DNA of 64,000 bases from Paenibacillus sp. Root444D2. GTDB taxonomy: Bacteria; Bacillota; Bacilli; Paenibacillales; NBRC-103111. Position numbers and translations under genes: made by a program. The notes under the pieces are model-generated. The model saw only the letters and a program-made list of their open reading frames with translations. It did not search any database and was not told where the DNA came from. Where the stretch lies: assembly GCF_001426375.1 (NCBI RefSeq), contig NZ_LMEO01000045.1, positions 488,928-552,927 on the forward strand, written 5' to 3'. The first letter of the stretch is position 1. Each line of letters starts with the position of its first letter. Shown in pieces: positions 51,007 to 60,804 of this stretch.

Positions 51007-54000
51007 CTAGTGATCCAACATACGCATAACCACCGTGACTGCTTCCGCTCTCGTCGCCACGTCAAACGGTTTAAAAGCATTATTCTCCCGACCTTCAACT
51101 AGCCCTAGTGAGTTAGCTCGCGAAACTAACGGCAATGCCCATGGGGGGATCTGAGAACTGTCGCTAAACGAAGTCACAGTTGATGTCCCCTCGCTTTGTG
51201 GAATTGCCCTTACTAACATTGCAACCATTTCGATTCGATTTATTGCATCATTAGGACGCAGAGTCTGGTCTTCATAGCCCTGAATAATGCCTGCTTTCAG
51301 CGCAGCGCTTAGTTCTCCCGCCGCCCATACCGGAATACTCGCCTCATCAGTAAATTCCGACTTCGTTGGTTCCGGCTTCAAGCCCAGAGCGCGAACTAGC
51401 ATGGCAGCGAATTGAAGCCTTGTCATCGGTTCGTCAGGTTTAAAGCTGCCATCTGAATAGCCATTTACGATGCCTTTGGCAGCAGCCTGGCTAATGGCAT
51501 CCAATGCCCAATGTTTCGGCACATCTACAAAAGTCTCAGGCAGTGGTGCTGTTGTTATGGGATCCATCGGTTTCGAAGGCTGTGGGATCGTCGGTTCAGG
51601 AACCGGCTTAGGCAAAGGCACTGGATTATACACAGATGAAGAATCCGATGAAGACGAATTGTTTATCTGTGGACGTTTTATCATCATGGTATACGTTTTA
51701 TGAACGCCAGAGGGCATTGACACATCAATCAGAACAACACTGCCGCTTGCTGCAATGACTAGCGGTCCGCTTTCGTTGCCGCTTCTTACTGATTGCATCG
51801 AAGCTCCGTCTACGCTAACCTGGATGTCAGCCCTCTGACTTAAGGAAACCGGCGTAATTTTCAAGTTGTCGATTCCAGTGGGAGCCATCACCGTATAATA
51901 GGTAATATCCGAGCGGAAAACTGGCGTGAGTGTCAGATTCGAGCTGATCTGAAGGCTGCTTAACTCCGGCTTGCCCTCTTCCTCTGGCATGTTCCTTCCT
52001 GCAGATGGCCCGACATCGGCAGCCGTAAGCGGCTTAAGTGTAGGAACGTTTGCCTGGTCGTACTCATCCGCACCGGCGTCGGGAGTATGCGTCCGCCATT
52101 GACCGTCCATATCGTCCAAAGGAACATATGGACCTTGGGCGCTATCAAGCGCGGGACTTAACGGCGACAAGCGAATCAGACCGTCGCTGCCACGGACCAA
52201 CTTCAGATCACCTTTGTAAGTGGCGCTTACGACTGTTGCATTCGTTGCCACAGCGGCGAGACCATCAGCCATGTTGCCGACATAAGCCGGTCTGCCTGCG
52301 GATGTGATATCTTTCGTTTCATTGAATATCGTCCCTGCGTTACTGAAAATAACATTATTAAAAATTTGCGTTCCGGTCGGTTGGAACGTGCGCTGGGCAA
52401 TTATTACGGCCGATGCTTTATTGCTTAAATTTACGATTGTATTACTGAAAATCTGCACATTATATTGCCGCCAATGCCCACGCATCAACTCCTGCTGCCT
52501 TTCTGCGGAAAGGCTCCTAAGTTCCGCGAAATCGTTCGGCCCAGTGCCCCAACGTATAATTGGGTTCGTGCCTCCCTCCGGCCCCGCATCTTCCGTTCCG
52601 CCATCAAGCTGAACGGCATCATCCGTAAGTCCTTCCATGTAATTATTATAAATCTTGTGATCATTCCCATAGAGACGGAAACCGCTCGTTCCAGGTTTCT
52701 TGCCATCCGCGATAATGAAATTGCCATAAAAGCTGTTGCGATGACCGTGCCGAGCTACCATGCCTCCATAGGAATTCAAGACGGTGTTGTAGCGGATTGT
52801 ATTATCGCTGCTCTTCACCGAAACGATCTCGTCCTCGCCGTTCAATCCGTCAAACAAATTGTATTGAATCGTAACATGTCCGGGGGCTAAAGATAGACCG
52901 GAAAGTCCAAGGCGGATCGCTTCCAATCCGTTGCTTACCCGTGGACCGATATCATGGAAGTGATTATATTCAATCACATCGTACTGCGAAACCGCCTCCT
53001 TACCGTCATACGTCATCACTGCGCCGAAGCCGGTCTTTGAGCCGATGTCATTATAAGCGATCCGATTGTGGCTGCTGGTGCCCTCCACCCGAATATAATG
53101 CCGATCGGTTCCGTTGTCCGTAAGCAGCGTTGAGTTCGGAGAATGTGGCGTTTCTCCCGTATAAATGGCTCCGTTCGGATCATACGTGCCGCCATAACGG
53201 CAGCTATTTTCAACGCCGATCACACACCAAATTTGCTTATTGACGCTGTTCTCGACCTTCGTAAAGCGATATTTCTGACCCGTTTCATCCAAGGCAAATG
53301 TATTGCGCACAATGGATACATTGCTGGAATCGTACAATTCCACACCCGGGTGCAGTCCCTTCAACGTTGCGATCCTGTCTTCCGGGACGGCTCGGCTCCG
53401 CAGCGTATCCTCACCAAGATTCGATCCACCCCCGGAGTGGAACGTAAGTCCCTCAACCTCAATATAGTTTGCATTTTCAATATGCATGTAGCTGTCGCCT
53501 GCGATAACGGCCTTCCTTAGTTCAGCAGCGACAATACGAATCGGAAGAGCAGCCGTACCTGCCTTATCTTTGATAACGAATGGGCCGTTTTGTGTATACG
53601 TGCCATTTTGCAATTCAATCGTCGTCCCTTTAGCAGCTTGATCCAGTGCATTCTGCAGTTCTTCCGCCGAATTGACCTTCACCACCCGTACCGGGGGGAG
53701 GGGTTCCACGGGTTTATCGCCCGCTTGCGGAGGGCCGCTTGGCTCAGCTGGTTCCTCCACTTTGGGTGCTGTGCCCATATAAAGTTCAACTTCAGTAATA
53801 CTATTCCAATTACCTGAGCTGCCCGAAGCCGTATTTCCATATCCAACCAGTCTCAGATAACGAACTTCTGCTGGATTAGTCAGCACATAGGGCTGCATAC
53901 TATCATCTTCGGCTTTGAGTAATCTACTTTTTCGTTTTGGCAGCAGCACGGTCGGATTCTGAAAATCCGCTTGATTGGAGCCTATAATTTCGAAATTGGT

Positions 54001-55896
54001 TTGACGGTCGATCGCGCTCAGGAAAGCGATATTTAAATAGGTAACTTTTTCAGGCTGCCCCATATCGAACTGCAGCCACTCCCCTTGTCCGGAAGCCGAC
54101 CAACGGACATCATTATTCCAAACACCGTCCACGACATTGGCGGGAATATTCGTTGTGTTCGGCTGATAGGAACTAGCAGTAACCGTACTTGCGTTCATCT
54201 GCACTTGGCCATTCGTTCCTTTGGCCGATAGCCGATAGGCTTGCAGCGTATACGTATTCATCGCATCGCCGCTTGATAATCGGATCGTGAGCTTGTTCAT
54301 GCCCGGCGCGAGATGAACTCGGGTAACATCGCTTATTGGCTGATTCACCCCTTCAAGATTCGTCAGGGTCACCGCCGTTGAAATACCGCCACTGACTTGC
54401 ATGGCTAAACGGATGGAATCAGCTACCTGTGGAACGATGACCTCATACCCTTCCATCTTGGAAGGCACGAAGGGGATATTCATCCCGATCTTTTGGCTGC
54501 CGTCCCAAACATCAAGAGCGGTTAACTGGATGGCTGGCATTTTCTCCGCAAAGGTGAAAAAGGATCCGTCGGCCAGCTCCGTATCCGCAGCAAAGTAAGC
54601 TTCGCCATGCACCTCCACAGGAGTTAATGACAGTGGAACCGCATGGCTGAAATCGCTGCTTCCACTCTTCAGCAGTAAGCCGCCTAGCGGAAGCATCGCC
54701 GCTGGAAAGGCAACTTGTACGGTCCCGACATTGCCGGTATTTCGGACCTTCCACGTCCGTGCTGACTGTTTGAAGTCCGCACCGTAGGGCACAGAAGAGG
54801 CCATACTTCCGTTATCGCCCCAGAGAAGGTACTGCTTATCCGCCAAAGCTTGTTTAGCGGTTATGATGACCTGCGAAGATGCTTGTCCTTCGCTGCTCCG
54901 GCTTGTTACTTGAGCCAATGCTCCTTGCTGATCGCGTGCGATACCTGCGATGTTTTTGCCATAAGTTATGTTGGACTCAGTTGGCCAAACGACCATCGGC
55001 GAGGGGCCTGCCGATACATAATCCTTTCCCTTCAACGGCGTTCCGAACTTAAGGGCCATATACGTCTGCACTTGATTTTGCTGTACTTCCGTAAGCGTAT
55101 CGCCAAAAACGATCATCTCGCCAATTTGTCCATCATAGCCGGATCCTCCCTTGACAGCAGAACCGAGAGACATCGGGTTACTTCCGTTTCCAACCATTGC
55201 GAGGCGGGCCTGTGTTGATTTGGCTATCGTTTGCCCATCTAGCGTAATCGCTTGGTAAACAGCACTGGAAACGGCAGGATGCGATTCATATTGAAACCCC
55301 CAACTATTGTATTGAAGAGGAGGGATTGAATAGCCTGTCGTGAGTCGTGGATTTCCAGATAGGGTAGCTCCCGAATCCCACAAAACTTGCGAAGTGCCGG
55401 AATAAAAGGGGATATACGCTCCGAACACTCCTTTTCCTTGCAAAGTTTCGTAAAAGATTTGAGAGTTCTGATTTGATAACGCTAGCCCCCCAGCAACCAA
55501 ATAAACACTCGCCTTCTCGACCTGCTCATCCTGGTCAAATAACCCATTTTTGTCCAATAAAAGACTTCCATTGCCTGAACTTCCTGAACGAATAAATTGC
55601 ACCGATGGCTGGAAATTCAATGCAGGATTGGACGGAGTATACTTCGGCTTGGCCCTCGGACTCTTATCCCCAACCGTCCCGTCATTGATGAAATCATTGC
55701 CTTGCGGACTGCTGTCCTTCCATACCGTTATATCGCCATTCCCATTGCGGGTCACGCTGTCGGGATCCGCTTTCAGCCACAATTTCAGCATGTTGGTATC
55801 CACACCGCCTGGTGTTCCTGCCACTGCGCTATCTGCATGTGCTTTGGATAAACCTGAATGCAAACCTGCTAAAGTTAAAGCTGCTGCGAGTAGCAA
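51007..55896 (-). CDS. SLH-anchored polysaccharide lyase, family PL6 (chondroitinase B/alginate lyase type)
   Basis: About 1,629 residues from a TTG, or a few more. Order: exported leader (hydrophobic ISLLLAAALTLAGL, cut near AHA), LamG-like N-domain (30-290), F5/8C discoidin (568-705), PL6 parallel beta-helix (737-1260), cadherin-like domain (1310-1405), Pro-rich linker and three SLH domains (1455-1629). The PL6 catalytic pair is visible and 21 residues apart, as in chondroitinase B (K250/R271): K1028 in IVSVKSSDN and R1049 in VARHGHRN. It should be held to the S-layer wall polymer and split a uronate-containing glycan outside. The start is uncertain: the leader frame lacks an ATG, and a TTG with a good site lies in another frame, so a frameshift in the leader is possible. 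Confidence 0.88.
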   Translation of the reverse strand: MLLAAALTLAGLHSGLSKAHADSAVAGTPGGVDTNMLKLWLKADPDSVTRNGNGDITVWKDSSPQGNDFINDGTVGDKSPRAKPKYTPSNPALNFQPSVQFIRSGSSGNGSLLLDKNGLFDQDEQVEKASVYLVAGGLALSNQNSQIFYETLQGKGVFGAYIPFYSGTSQVLWDSGATLSGNPRLTTGYSIPPLQYNSWGFQYESHPAVSSAVYQAITLDGQTIAKSTQARLAMVGNGSNPMSLGSAVKGGSGYDGQIGEMIVFGDTLTEVQQNQVQTYMALKFGTPLKGKDYVSAGPSPMVVWPTESNITYGKNIAGIARDQQGALAQVTSRSSEGQASSQVIITAKQALADKQYLLWGDNGSMASSVPYGADFKQSARTWKVRNTGNVGTVQVAFPAAMLPLGGLLLKSGSSDFSHAVPLSLTPVEVHGEAYFAADTELADGSFFTFAEKMPAIQLTALDVWDGSQKIGMNIPFVPSKMEGYEVIVPQVADSIRLAMQVSGGISTAVTLTNLEGVNQPISDVTRVHLAPGMNKLTIRLSSGDAMNTYTLQAYRLSAKGTNGQVQMNASTVTASSYQPNTTNIPANVVDGVWNNDVRWSASGQGEWLQFDMGQPEKVTYLNIAFLSAIDRQTNFEIIGSNQADFQNPTVLLPKRKSRLLKAEDDSMQPYVLTNPAEVRYLRLVGYGNTASGSSGNWNSITEVELYMGTAPKVEEPAEPSGPPQAGDKPVEPLPPVRVVKVNSAEELQNALDQAAKGTTIELQNGTYTQNGPFVIKDKAGTAALPIRIVAAELRKAVIAGDSYMHIENANYIEVEGLTFHSGGGSNLGEDTLRSRAVPEDRIATLKGLHPGVELYDSSNVSIVRNTFALDETGQKYRFTKVENSVNKQIWCVIGVENSCRYGGTYDPNGAIYTGETPHSPNSTLLTDNGTDRHYIRVEGTSSHNRIAYNDIGSKTGFGAVMTYDGKEAVSQYDVIEYNHFHDIGPRVSNGLEAIRLGLSGLSLAPGHVTIQYNLFDGLNGEDEIVSVKSSDNTIRYNTVLNSYGGMVARHGHRNSFYGNFIIADGKKPGTSGFRLYGNDHKIYNNYMEGLTDDAVQLDGGTEDAGPEGGTNPIIRWGTGPNDFAELRSLSAERQQELMRGHWRQYNVQIFSNTIVNLSNKASAVIIAQRTFQPTGTQIFNNVIFSNAGTIFNETKDITSAGRPAYVGNMADGLAAVATNATVVSATYKGDLKLVRGSDGLIRLSPLSPALDSAQGPYVPLDDMDGQWRTHTPDAGADEYDQANVPTLKPLTAADVGPSAGRNMPEEEGKPELSSLQISSNLTLTPVFRSDITYYTVMAPTGIDNLKITPVSLSQRADIQVSVDGASMQSVRSGNESGPLVIAASGSVVLIDVSMPSGVHKTYTMMIKRPQINNSSSSDSSSVYNPVPLPKPVPEPTIPQPSKPMDPITTAPLPETFVDVPKHWALDAISQAAAKGIVNGYSDGSFKPDEPMTRLQFAAMLVRALGLKPEPTKSEFTDEASIPVWAAGELSAALKAGIIQGYEDQTLRPNDAINRIEMVAMLVRAIPQSEGTSTVTSFSDSSQIPPWALPLVSRANSLGLVEGRENNAFKPFDVATRAEAVTVVMRMLDH

Positions 55897-56106
55897 GCTG
55901 ATTGCCGTTTCGAACGCATTATTAATTCTCTTGACTTTCTGTTCAAATTCACTTCACCTCTTCTTTATCATTACGCTCTTCGGCAACATTTTCAGACAAC
56001 CGTAAAAGCAGCTAAACTCATCATAAGAAAGCCCTTACAGATAATAAATCTTCAAAACCTTAAACTCATCATCAAAATCTCAAATTCCACTCATCAACCT
56101 AGCTAG

Positions 56107-57081
56107 TTAAATATTCAATTTACCCAATATATGATTAGCTATAATTCTATATCCTTCTGCGTTCGGATGCAGATGGTCTGGTAGTTTGTCAATAAAGGCT
56201 TCTCCGAAAATATCCAAACCGTCAACATAAGTCATATTTGATTCCCCATAAGAAATTAGAATATTCACTGCTTCCTGGATTTCTCTCCTCATTGTAACCA
56301 AGGTCATTCCTACTAAGTTTTCGTCTGTCTCCCTATGAGGACAATAAATAGGAGAAAATATAAATAGGGGAGTGTTGCGATGCTTTTCCCGAATAATTGA
56401 TATCAGGCCAATAATTGCAGAACGAAACGTTCGGATGTTTAAACTATTGCCACCCATCACATTAATGCCTAGGCATAAAGAAATGACGTCGGCGGGAAGG
56501 TCACGGATGACGCGTGCAACCATTGGTTCCAAATGACATTGTCCAGCAAATCCCATACAAGTCAGGTCCCAACCTTTGTTACGTGCTACGATTGCCGGCC
56601 AAGTTTGAGCTGGACTTTCAGCTGATCCGCATTGTGTAATAGAGCTGCCGTATGCAACCCACCGGGGTTGAGTGTTTGGTAAGGGAGTGACCGATGCCCC
56701 CTCATCGACTTTTAGCGCTTTCACAATGACAACATCTTTTTGGGAGAAATAAATTTCAACCCTCTTCATGCAGCCTGGCAAGTTTGTAAATAAACAAATT
56801 TCTTCTCCTGCAATGAGGGTCTTGGTACCGACTAACTCATTTTCTATAACGATGTCAAACAGCATATCATTATCCGTTATAGCGACATGCAGCTCTACTG
56901 AAGTGGAATTACTTATAAAAGCAACTCTAACACCCGCTGTTTCCCCTGCCTTCTCCACTAATTTAGAAGCAAATAAGCTGAGCTGATCATGTGGCAATCG
57001 CCACGGCCGGAGTCCGATATCACTCGTTTCTATTGAAACGGCACCTCGAAACCACTCTTTATTTATTTCAATTGTTTGCAT
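56107..57081 (-). CDS. SGNH/GDSL hydrolase (esterase-like)
   Basis: 324 residues. An N-terminal beta-sandwich domain (1-130) is followed by an SGNH domain: block I GSSITQ with S147, block II Gly of GFAGQ (~180), block III N207 of LGINVMG and block V D302/H305 in DHLHPN. The catalytic set is complete. No signal peptide is seen, so it acts inside the cell or leaves by another route. Relatives are carbohydrate acetyl- and other esterases; next to the PL6 lyase and the sulfatase, removal of acyl groups from imported glycan pieces is a sensible guess. GAGGTG before the ATG. Confidence 0.85.
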   Translation of the reverse strand: MQTIEINKEWFRGAVSIETSDIGLRPWRLPHDQLSLFASKLVEKAGETAGVRVAFISNSTSVELHVAITDNDMLFDIVIENELVGTKTLIAGEEICLFTNLPGCMKRVEIYFSQKDVVIVKALKVDEGASVTPLPNTQPRWVAYGSSITQCGSAESPAQTWPAIVARNKGWDLTCMGFAGQCHLEPMVARVIRDLPADVISLCLGINVMGGNSLNIRTFRSAIIGLISIIREKHRNTPLFIFSPIYCPHRETDENLVGMTLVTMRREIQEAVNILISYGESNMTYVDGLDIFGEAFIDKLPDHLHPNAEGYRIIANHILGKLNI

Positions 57082-57405
57082 GCATCAATTCACCTCTTTA
57101 TAAATAGGCAAGCTAGAAGTGCCTAACCTGCCAAATTGTGGAACGTTTTGTAAAATAAGACCACAAAGTGTGCTTATCCGCTGCATTTCCTTCCTTTCTT
57201 GGCGTATGAACGAACAATAAGCACTCCTGCCTTGCTTATGCCTTCAAAACAGCAAAAATTCGAACAAATAAGCACGTTCAGCTACCTTATTCTCTCTATT
57301 AAGGGAACTTTAGGACTCTATTTAGGCAAAAAGCAGAGATACTAGAGTGTTGGCGGAACTAGAGTACCTTATTTCCACGAAAAGAGCTGAATTTCCCAGC
57401 AACAA

Positions 57406-57581
57406 AATAGCGCACTGTAGTTCCCTCAACCTAGCTATATTGACACTTTTGGCTGGAATAGCGCACTGTAGTTCCCTCAACCTAGCTATATTGACACTTT
57501 TGGCTGGAATAGCGCACTGTAGTTCCCCCAACCTCGCTATATTGACACATTTTACTGGAATAGCGCACTGTAGTTCCCTCA
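57406..57581. repeat. Tandem repeat, 51-bp unit, about 3.5 copies
   Basis: Units begin at 57406, 57457, 57508 and 57559 with AATAGCGCACTGTAGTTCC and continue with TCAACCTAGCTATATTGACA before ending TGGCTGG. Unit 2 is identical to unit 1; unit 3 has three or four changes; unit 4 stops after 23 bases. 51 is divisible by three, so frames stay open across it (17-residue repeat), but neither start site nor conserved product is evident. Confidence 0.9.
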
Positions 57582-57644
57582 TCTCAGCGCGAGAGAGGCA
57601 GGAAGGTAACTCCTCGCTCACTCCAAAACATACGCTTTCTTATA

Positions 57645-57676
57645 AAAGAAAAAGTCGCGATTTCCGCGACTCTTTA
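57645..57676 (-). terminator. Terminator of the sulfatase operon
   Basis: On the minus strand AGTCGCG-GAAAT-CGCGACT followed by TTTTTCTTTT, 19 bases behind the sulfatase stop. Confidence 0.85.
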
Positions 57677-57694
57677 TGAGATAAGGCTCTTGGC

Positions 57695-59101
57695 TCAAGC
57701 CAAGGGTGTAACAGGAATCACCGGCTTATCCTGCAAAATATCACAGGAAGCCTGCATCCATGAAGCCAACTCGGAAGCAAGCCGTTCGATGACCCCGGCA
57801 TTTGCCGGCTCTGCCGACAAATCTTGTGTTTCCCATGGATCGTTTAGCAGATTGAACAACTGGATTCGTTCCGTTCCTGTGTTCGTCACTGGCGAGCGAT
57901 AATAACGGATCAGCTTCCATCGGCCGTCCGTTACCATCCGCTGGACATCTCGATAAACAGAGCACACGATACCGCGAACGGCATCGCTTTCTCCTGTAAA
58001 GATGGGACACAGACTTATGCCTTCCGTTTCCTCCGGCAGATCGACGCCGCATAGCCTTGCAACGGTAGGAAAAATATCAATATTGCTTGCCAGCGCAGGC
58101 TCCTGCTTGCCCTCCGGCACGCCTGGCCCCCTGAATATAAGCGGTATACGTACGCTGTGCTCGTAAAGGTTCTGTTTGCCCATCAGTCCATGTTGCCCGA
58201 CCGCCAAGCCATGATCCGCTGTATACACGACGAGTGTATCGTCATAAATGCCCTTAGCCTTCAGCGCTTCGACGATTCTACCGATTTGCGCGTCCAAATG
58301 GCTTATCATCGCATAGTAATCGGCAATATGTTCGCGAATTTCGCCCTCGTCCCTCGGCCATCGTGCAAGCTTCTCATCCCGACACGTCAGATCGCCAGTA
58401 TCGAATGGATGCTCCCTCATAAAGTTCGGAGGCAGCGGAATGTCGGATTTGTCGTACATGCTAGCATACGGCTCCGGTGCGGTTCGGGGATCATGCGGCG
58501 CTGTATACGCCACATACAGGAAAAACGGCCGTTCCTCTCGGTAATCCTCAATAAATTGGACGGCTGCGTTCGTAAACAACTCCGTCGAAAACGTATGTTC
58601 GTTATATTCCTGTTCCTTCGGATAAGCCCCAGTCAGGTCATAATCGTACACAGGAACCTTTGTATGCTCGCTCATACCGTGAAAAGTTAGCTTATCCCCT
58701 CCTTCAAAACTTCGGGCGAAGCTTGCCTTGTCGTTATGCCATTTGCCAATCGCATGAGTTCGATACCCGGCACCCTGCATCGTTTGCGGCATTAGCCGAA
58801 CATCCGGACGAATGACGCTCGAATGCTCCCGGTTCATCATATCCTTGCCGATCGTCGCCCGGAAGATAGGAATACCCGTATGGACGCACGCTCTGCTCGG
58901 TGCGCAAACCGCCCCGGTTAGGCCGCCAAATATATGAGTGTTACGACAAGATGTCCCGCTGGCAACCAATGAATCCAATACCGGCGTCTGCACGGTTTCA
59001 TCGCCGAATGCTCCAATGGCTTCACCACGATGATCATCCGCTATGATAAATACGACATTAGGTCTTTCGGCTGAAAGCTTCTTTAAGTACTTCTCTTTCA
59101 T
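57695..59101 (-). CDS. Formylglycine-dependent sulfatase
   Basis: About 468 residues from ATG 59101 (GAGG before it). The maturation motif CAPSR (C-x-P-S-R; C66 in this numbering) is the site made into formylglycine by an FGE enzyme or anaerobic SME. Metal-binding DDH lies in FIIADDHRGE (about 22), GKWH (GK-x-H motif) follows, then TADHGLAVGQHG with the second metal pair. No signal peptide is seen, so it should work on imported sulfated oligosaccharides in the cytoplasm. It is the last gene of the second importer operon. A specific glycan (chondroitin/dermatan, heparan or ulvan-like) cannot be read from the sequence. Confidence 0.92.
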   Translation of the reverse strand: MKEKYLKKLSAERPNVVFIIADDHRGEAIGAFGDETVQTPVLDSLVASGTSCRNTHIFGGLTGAVCAPSRACVHTGIPIFRATIGKDMMNREHSSVIRPDVRLMPQTMQGAGYRTHAIGKWHNDKASFARSFEGGDKLTFHGMSEHTKVPVYDYDLTGAYPKEQEYNEHTFSTELFTNAAVQFIEDYREERPFFLYVAYTAPHDPRTAPEPYASMYDKSDIPLPPNFMREHPFDTGDLTCRDEKLARWPRDEGEIREHIADYYAMISHLDAQIGRIVEALKAKGIYDDTLVVYTADHGLAVGQHGLMGKQNLYEHSVRIPLIFRGPGVPEGKQEPALASNIDIFPTVARLCGVDLPEETEGISLCPIFTGESDAVRGIVCSVYRDVQRMVTDGRWKLIRYYRSPVTNTGTERIQLFNLLNDPWETQDLSAEPANAGVIERLASELASWMQASCDILQDKPVIPVTPLA

Positions 59102-59146
59102 CTTGTACCTCACTCTCACCAGACAGGAATGCTTCCGGATGCGGCT

Positions 59147-60790
59147 CTACTTTTTCGATTTATACTGGGTATAGGCTTGTTGATAAATTTCCAGGTAGCG
59201 TTTAACGTTCATTTTGTCCAAAGTGTTCAAATAGTTGTTCCACTCCTTGTCAATGTCCAGCGAACCTGTAACCGTTTTCGCAAAAAATTCAGTTCTGTAG
59301 TCCGTAAGCGTCTTCTCAAGCGTAGAGAGCTCCTCCGCTTGTTCGTTGGTGAAGAACAATGGCGGCACAATTTTGCTCGGGTCGATTTTGTAAGGCTCGT
59401 ATTTTTTAGTTTCCTTATACAAAATAAGTTCCAGCGAATTTTTTGGATCCGCTGCCACGCTTAATCGCAAGTCGTTTGTTCGCAGCGAAGGTCCTGCCTG
59501 CGCCCAGTGAATATTTTGCAGCTTGCCAAACGTGGCAATCGGTTTCCATACGGCTTGCTTCCCGTTAACGCCAAGCTCTCCTTGCTCTGGACGCACCCAC
59601 TCCTGACCAGGACGGCCCTGCGTGCTGCGCAGAGTCGCTTCTTCCGAAAGCAGCAGGTCAGCCATACGGAATGCGGCAGCGGGATTTTTGGCCTTATTGG
59701 TGATGACGTATTGACCAGCAGATACCGCGTAAGGATTATACGCAGTTGAACGTATACCTGACGGTCCTTTGAGCGGAGGTACCGATACGTAGTCTTTGAA
59801 TCTCGAGTTATCGACTTCGACAAATACCGTTTGGTTTTGTGAGGCTATAGCTCCGGTGATCGGGATTTCCGGGTTCATGCCCATTTGTTTCAACTGGTTT
59901 CTATCCTGTGTAAACGTTTGCGGAGAGATTAAACCTTCAGCAAACAGTTTATGCATATATGTCAAAGCGTCCTTCCACTCCGGTTGATTATAGGCAACTT
60001 GAACCTTTCCATCCTTAACAAAGCGCAGGTTGAAATCCTTCTCGATAAAAGCGCTGGTCAGAAAAAGGTCCAACGTAGATGATGGGCCATTCGTAGCGCC
60101 GACAAGAGGGATCTCATCTGCCTTCCCGTTTCCGTTCGGATCTTTTTCTTTAAATGCTTTTAGTACTTGATAAAACTCGTCAATCGTTTCCGGCATTTTT
60201 AAACCAAGCTTATCTAGCCATGGTTGATAGATCCACATCTTTTGACCAAGTGAGCAGTGGTAGCAATCATTAACCTGAGGGACCGAATAAATTTTGCCGT
60301 CGGGCATGGTAATCAAATCTTTGACATAGGAAACCTGCTCGAACATCTTTTTCATTTCAACGCCGTATTTGTCAATATACGGGTTCAGCGGAATAAATAC
60401 GCCATCCTTACCGTAAATCGACTGCTGAATCGGCGATACACTCATATTAAGCAGCACGTCCGGATAATCGCCGCTTGCAAGTGAAACGTTAAGCTTCTCT
60501 GCAAATGTTTTTTCCGGAGCGACCTCCCAATCGATATGAATGTTCGTTTTCTCCTCCAGCCACTTAGTGAACTCGTTCGTTGCAAAATTTTCGACAATGC
60601 TGGAGCCTTTGACCATGACCCTGAGCGTCGTCTTTTCTTTCGTAATCGGGAATTCGCCCGCTGCTGTGACTTGATCGTCCTTGCTTGCTTCCGTCTTTTG
60701 GTCATCTCCCTTTTGTCCGCTGTCCGCACATGCGCTTAGAAGGGCTACAGACGTCGTAATCGCGATTAAAGCTGTTAGAGCTATTTTCAT
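59147..60790 (-). CDS. Sugar-binding lipoprotein of the second ABC importer
   Basis: 547 residues, lipobox LLSAC with C21. LipO-type solute-binding protein: KTTLRVMVKGSS start, NIHIDWEVAPEKTFAEKLNV, GDYPDVLLNM and KEKDPNGNGKADEIPLVGA with the family-typical DPNGNGKADEIP calcium-like loop. GGGAGG before the ATG. The importer order permease-permease-binding protein is the same as in the first system at 38535-41964, but sequence identity looks low, so they are not recent copies. Sulfatase follows 45 bases later, so sulfated oligosaccharides are the likely cargo. Confidence 0.92.
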   Translation of the reverse strand: MKIALTALIAITTSVALLSACADSGQKGDDQKTEASKDDQVTAAGEFPITKEKTTLRVMVKGSSIVENFATNEFTKWLEEKTNIHIDWEVAPEKTFAEKLNVSLASGDYPDVLLNMSVSPIQQSIYGKDGVFIPLNPYIDKYGVEMKKMFEQVSYVKDLITMPDGKIYSVPQVNDCYHCSLGQKMWIYQPWLDKLGLKMPETIDEFYQVLKAFKEKDPNGNGKADEIPLVGATNGPSSTLDLFLTSAFIEKDFNLRFVKDGKVQVAYNQPEWKDALTYMHKLFAEGLISPQTFTQDRNQLKQMGMNPEIPITGAIASQNQTVFVEVDNSRFKDYVSVPPLKGPSGIRSTAYNPYAVSAGQYVITNKAKNPAAAFRMADLLLSEEATLRSTQGRPGQEWVRPEQGELGVNGKQAVWKPIATFGKLQNIHWAQAGPSLRTNDLRLSVAADPKNSLELILYKETKKYEPYKIDPSKIVPPLFFTNEQAEELSTLEKTLTDYRTEFFAKTVTGSLDIDKEWNNYLNTLDKMNVKRYLEIYQQAYTQYKSKK

Positions 60791-60804
60791 TTAAAAACCT
60801 CCCT

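Larger units (their letters stand above)
57082..57694. other. Intergenic region with tandem repeats
   Basis: This 613-base gap holds the 51-bp tandem repeat at 57406-57581 and, before it, several copies of ATAAGCAC/GTGCTTAT (near 57172, 57220 and 57274), about 50 bases apart. Short frames across the repeat in either direction are repeat artefacts. The sulfatase terminator closes the right side. Confidence 0.6.

Noticed and set aside
57406..57581. Possible CRISPR array
   Set aside because: The whole 51-bp unit repeats without variable spacers, and no cas gene is nearby.
57347..57679. Frames encoding a 17-residue repeat in both directions over the 51-bp array
   Set aside because: Open only because the unit is a multiple of three; no start site and no signal or domain outside the array.
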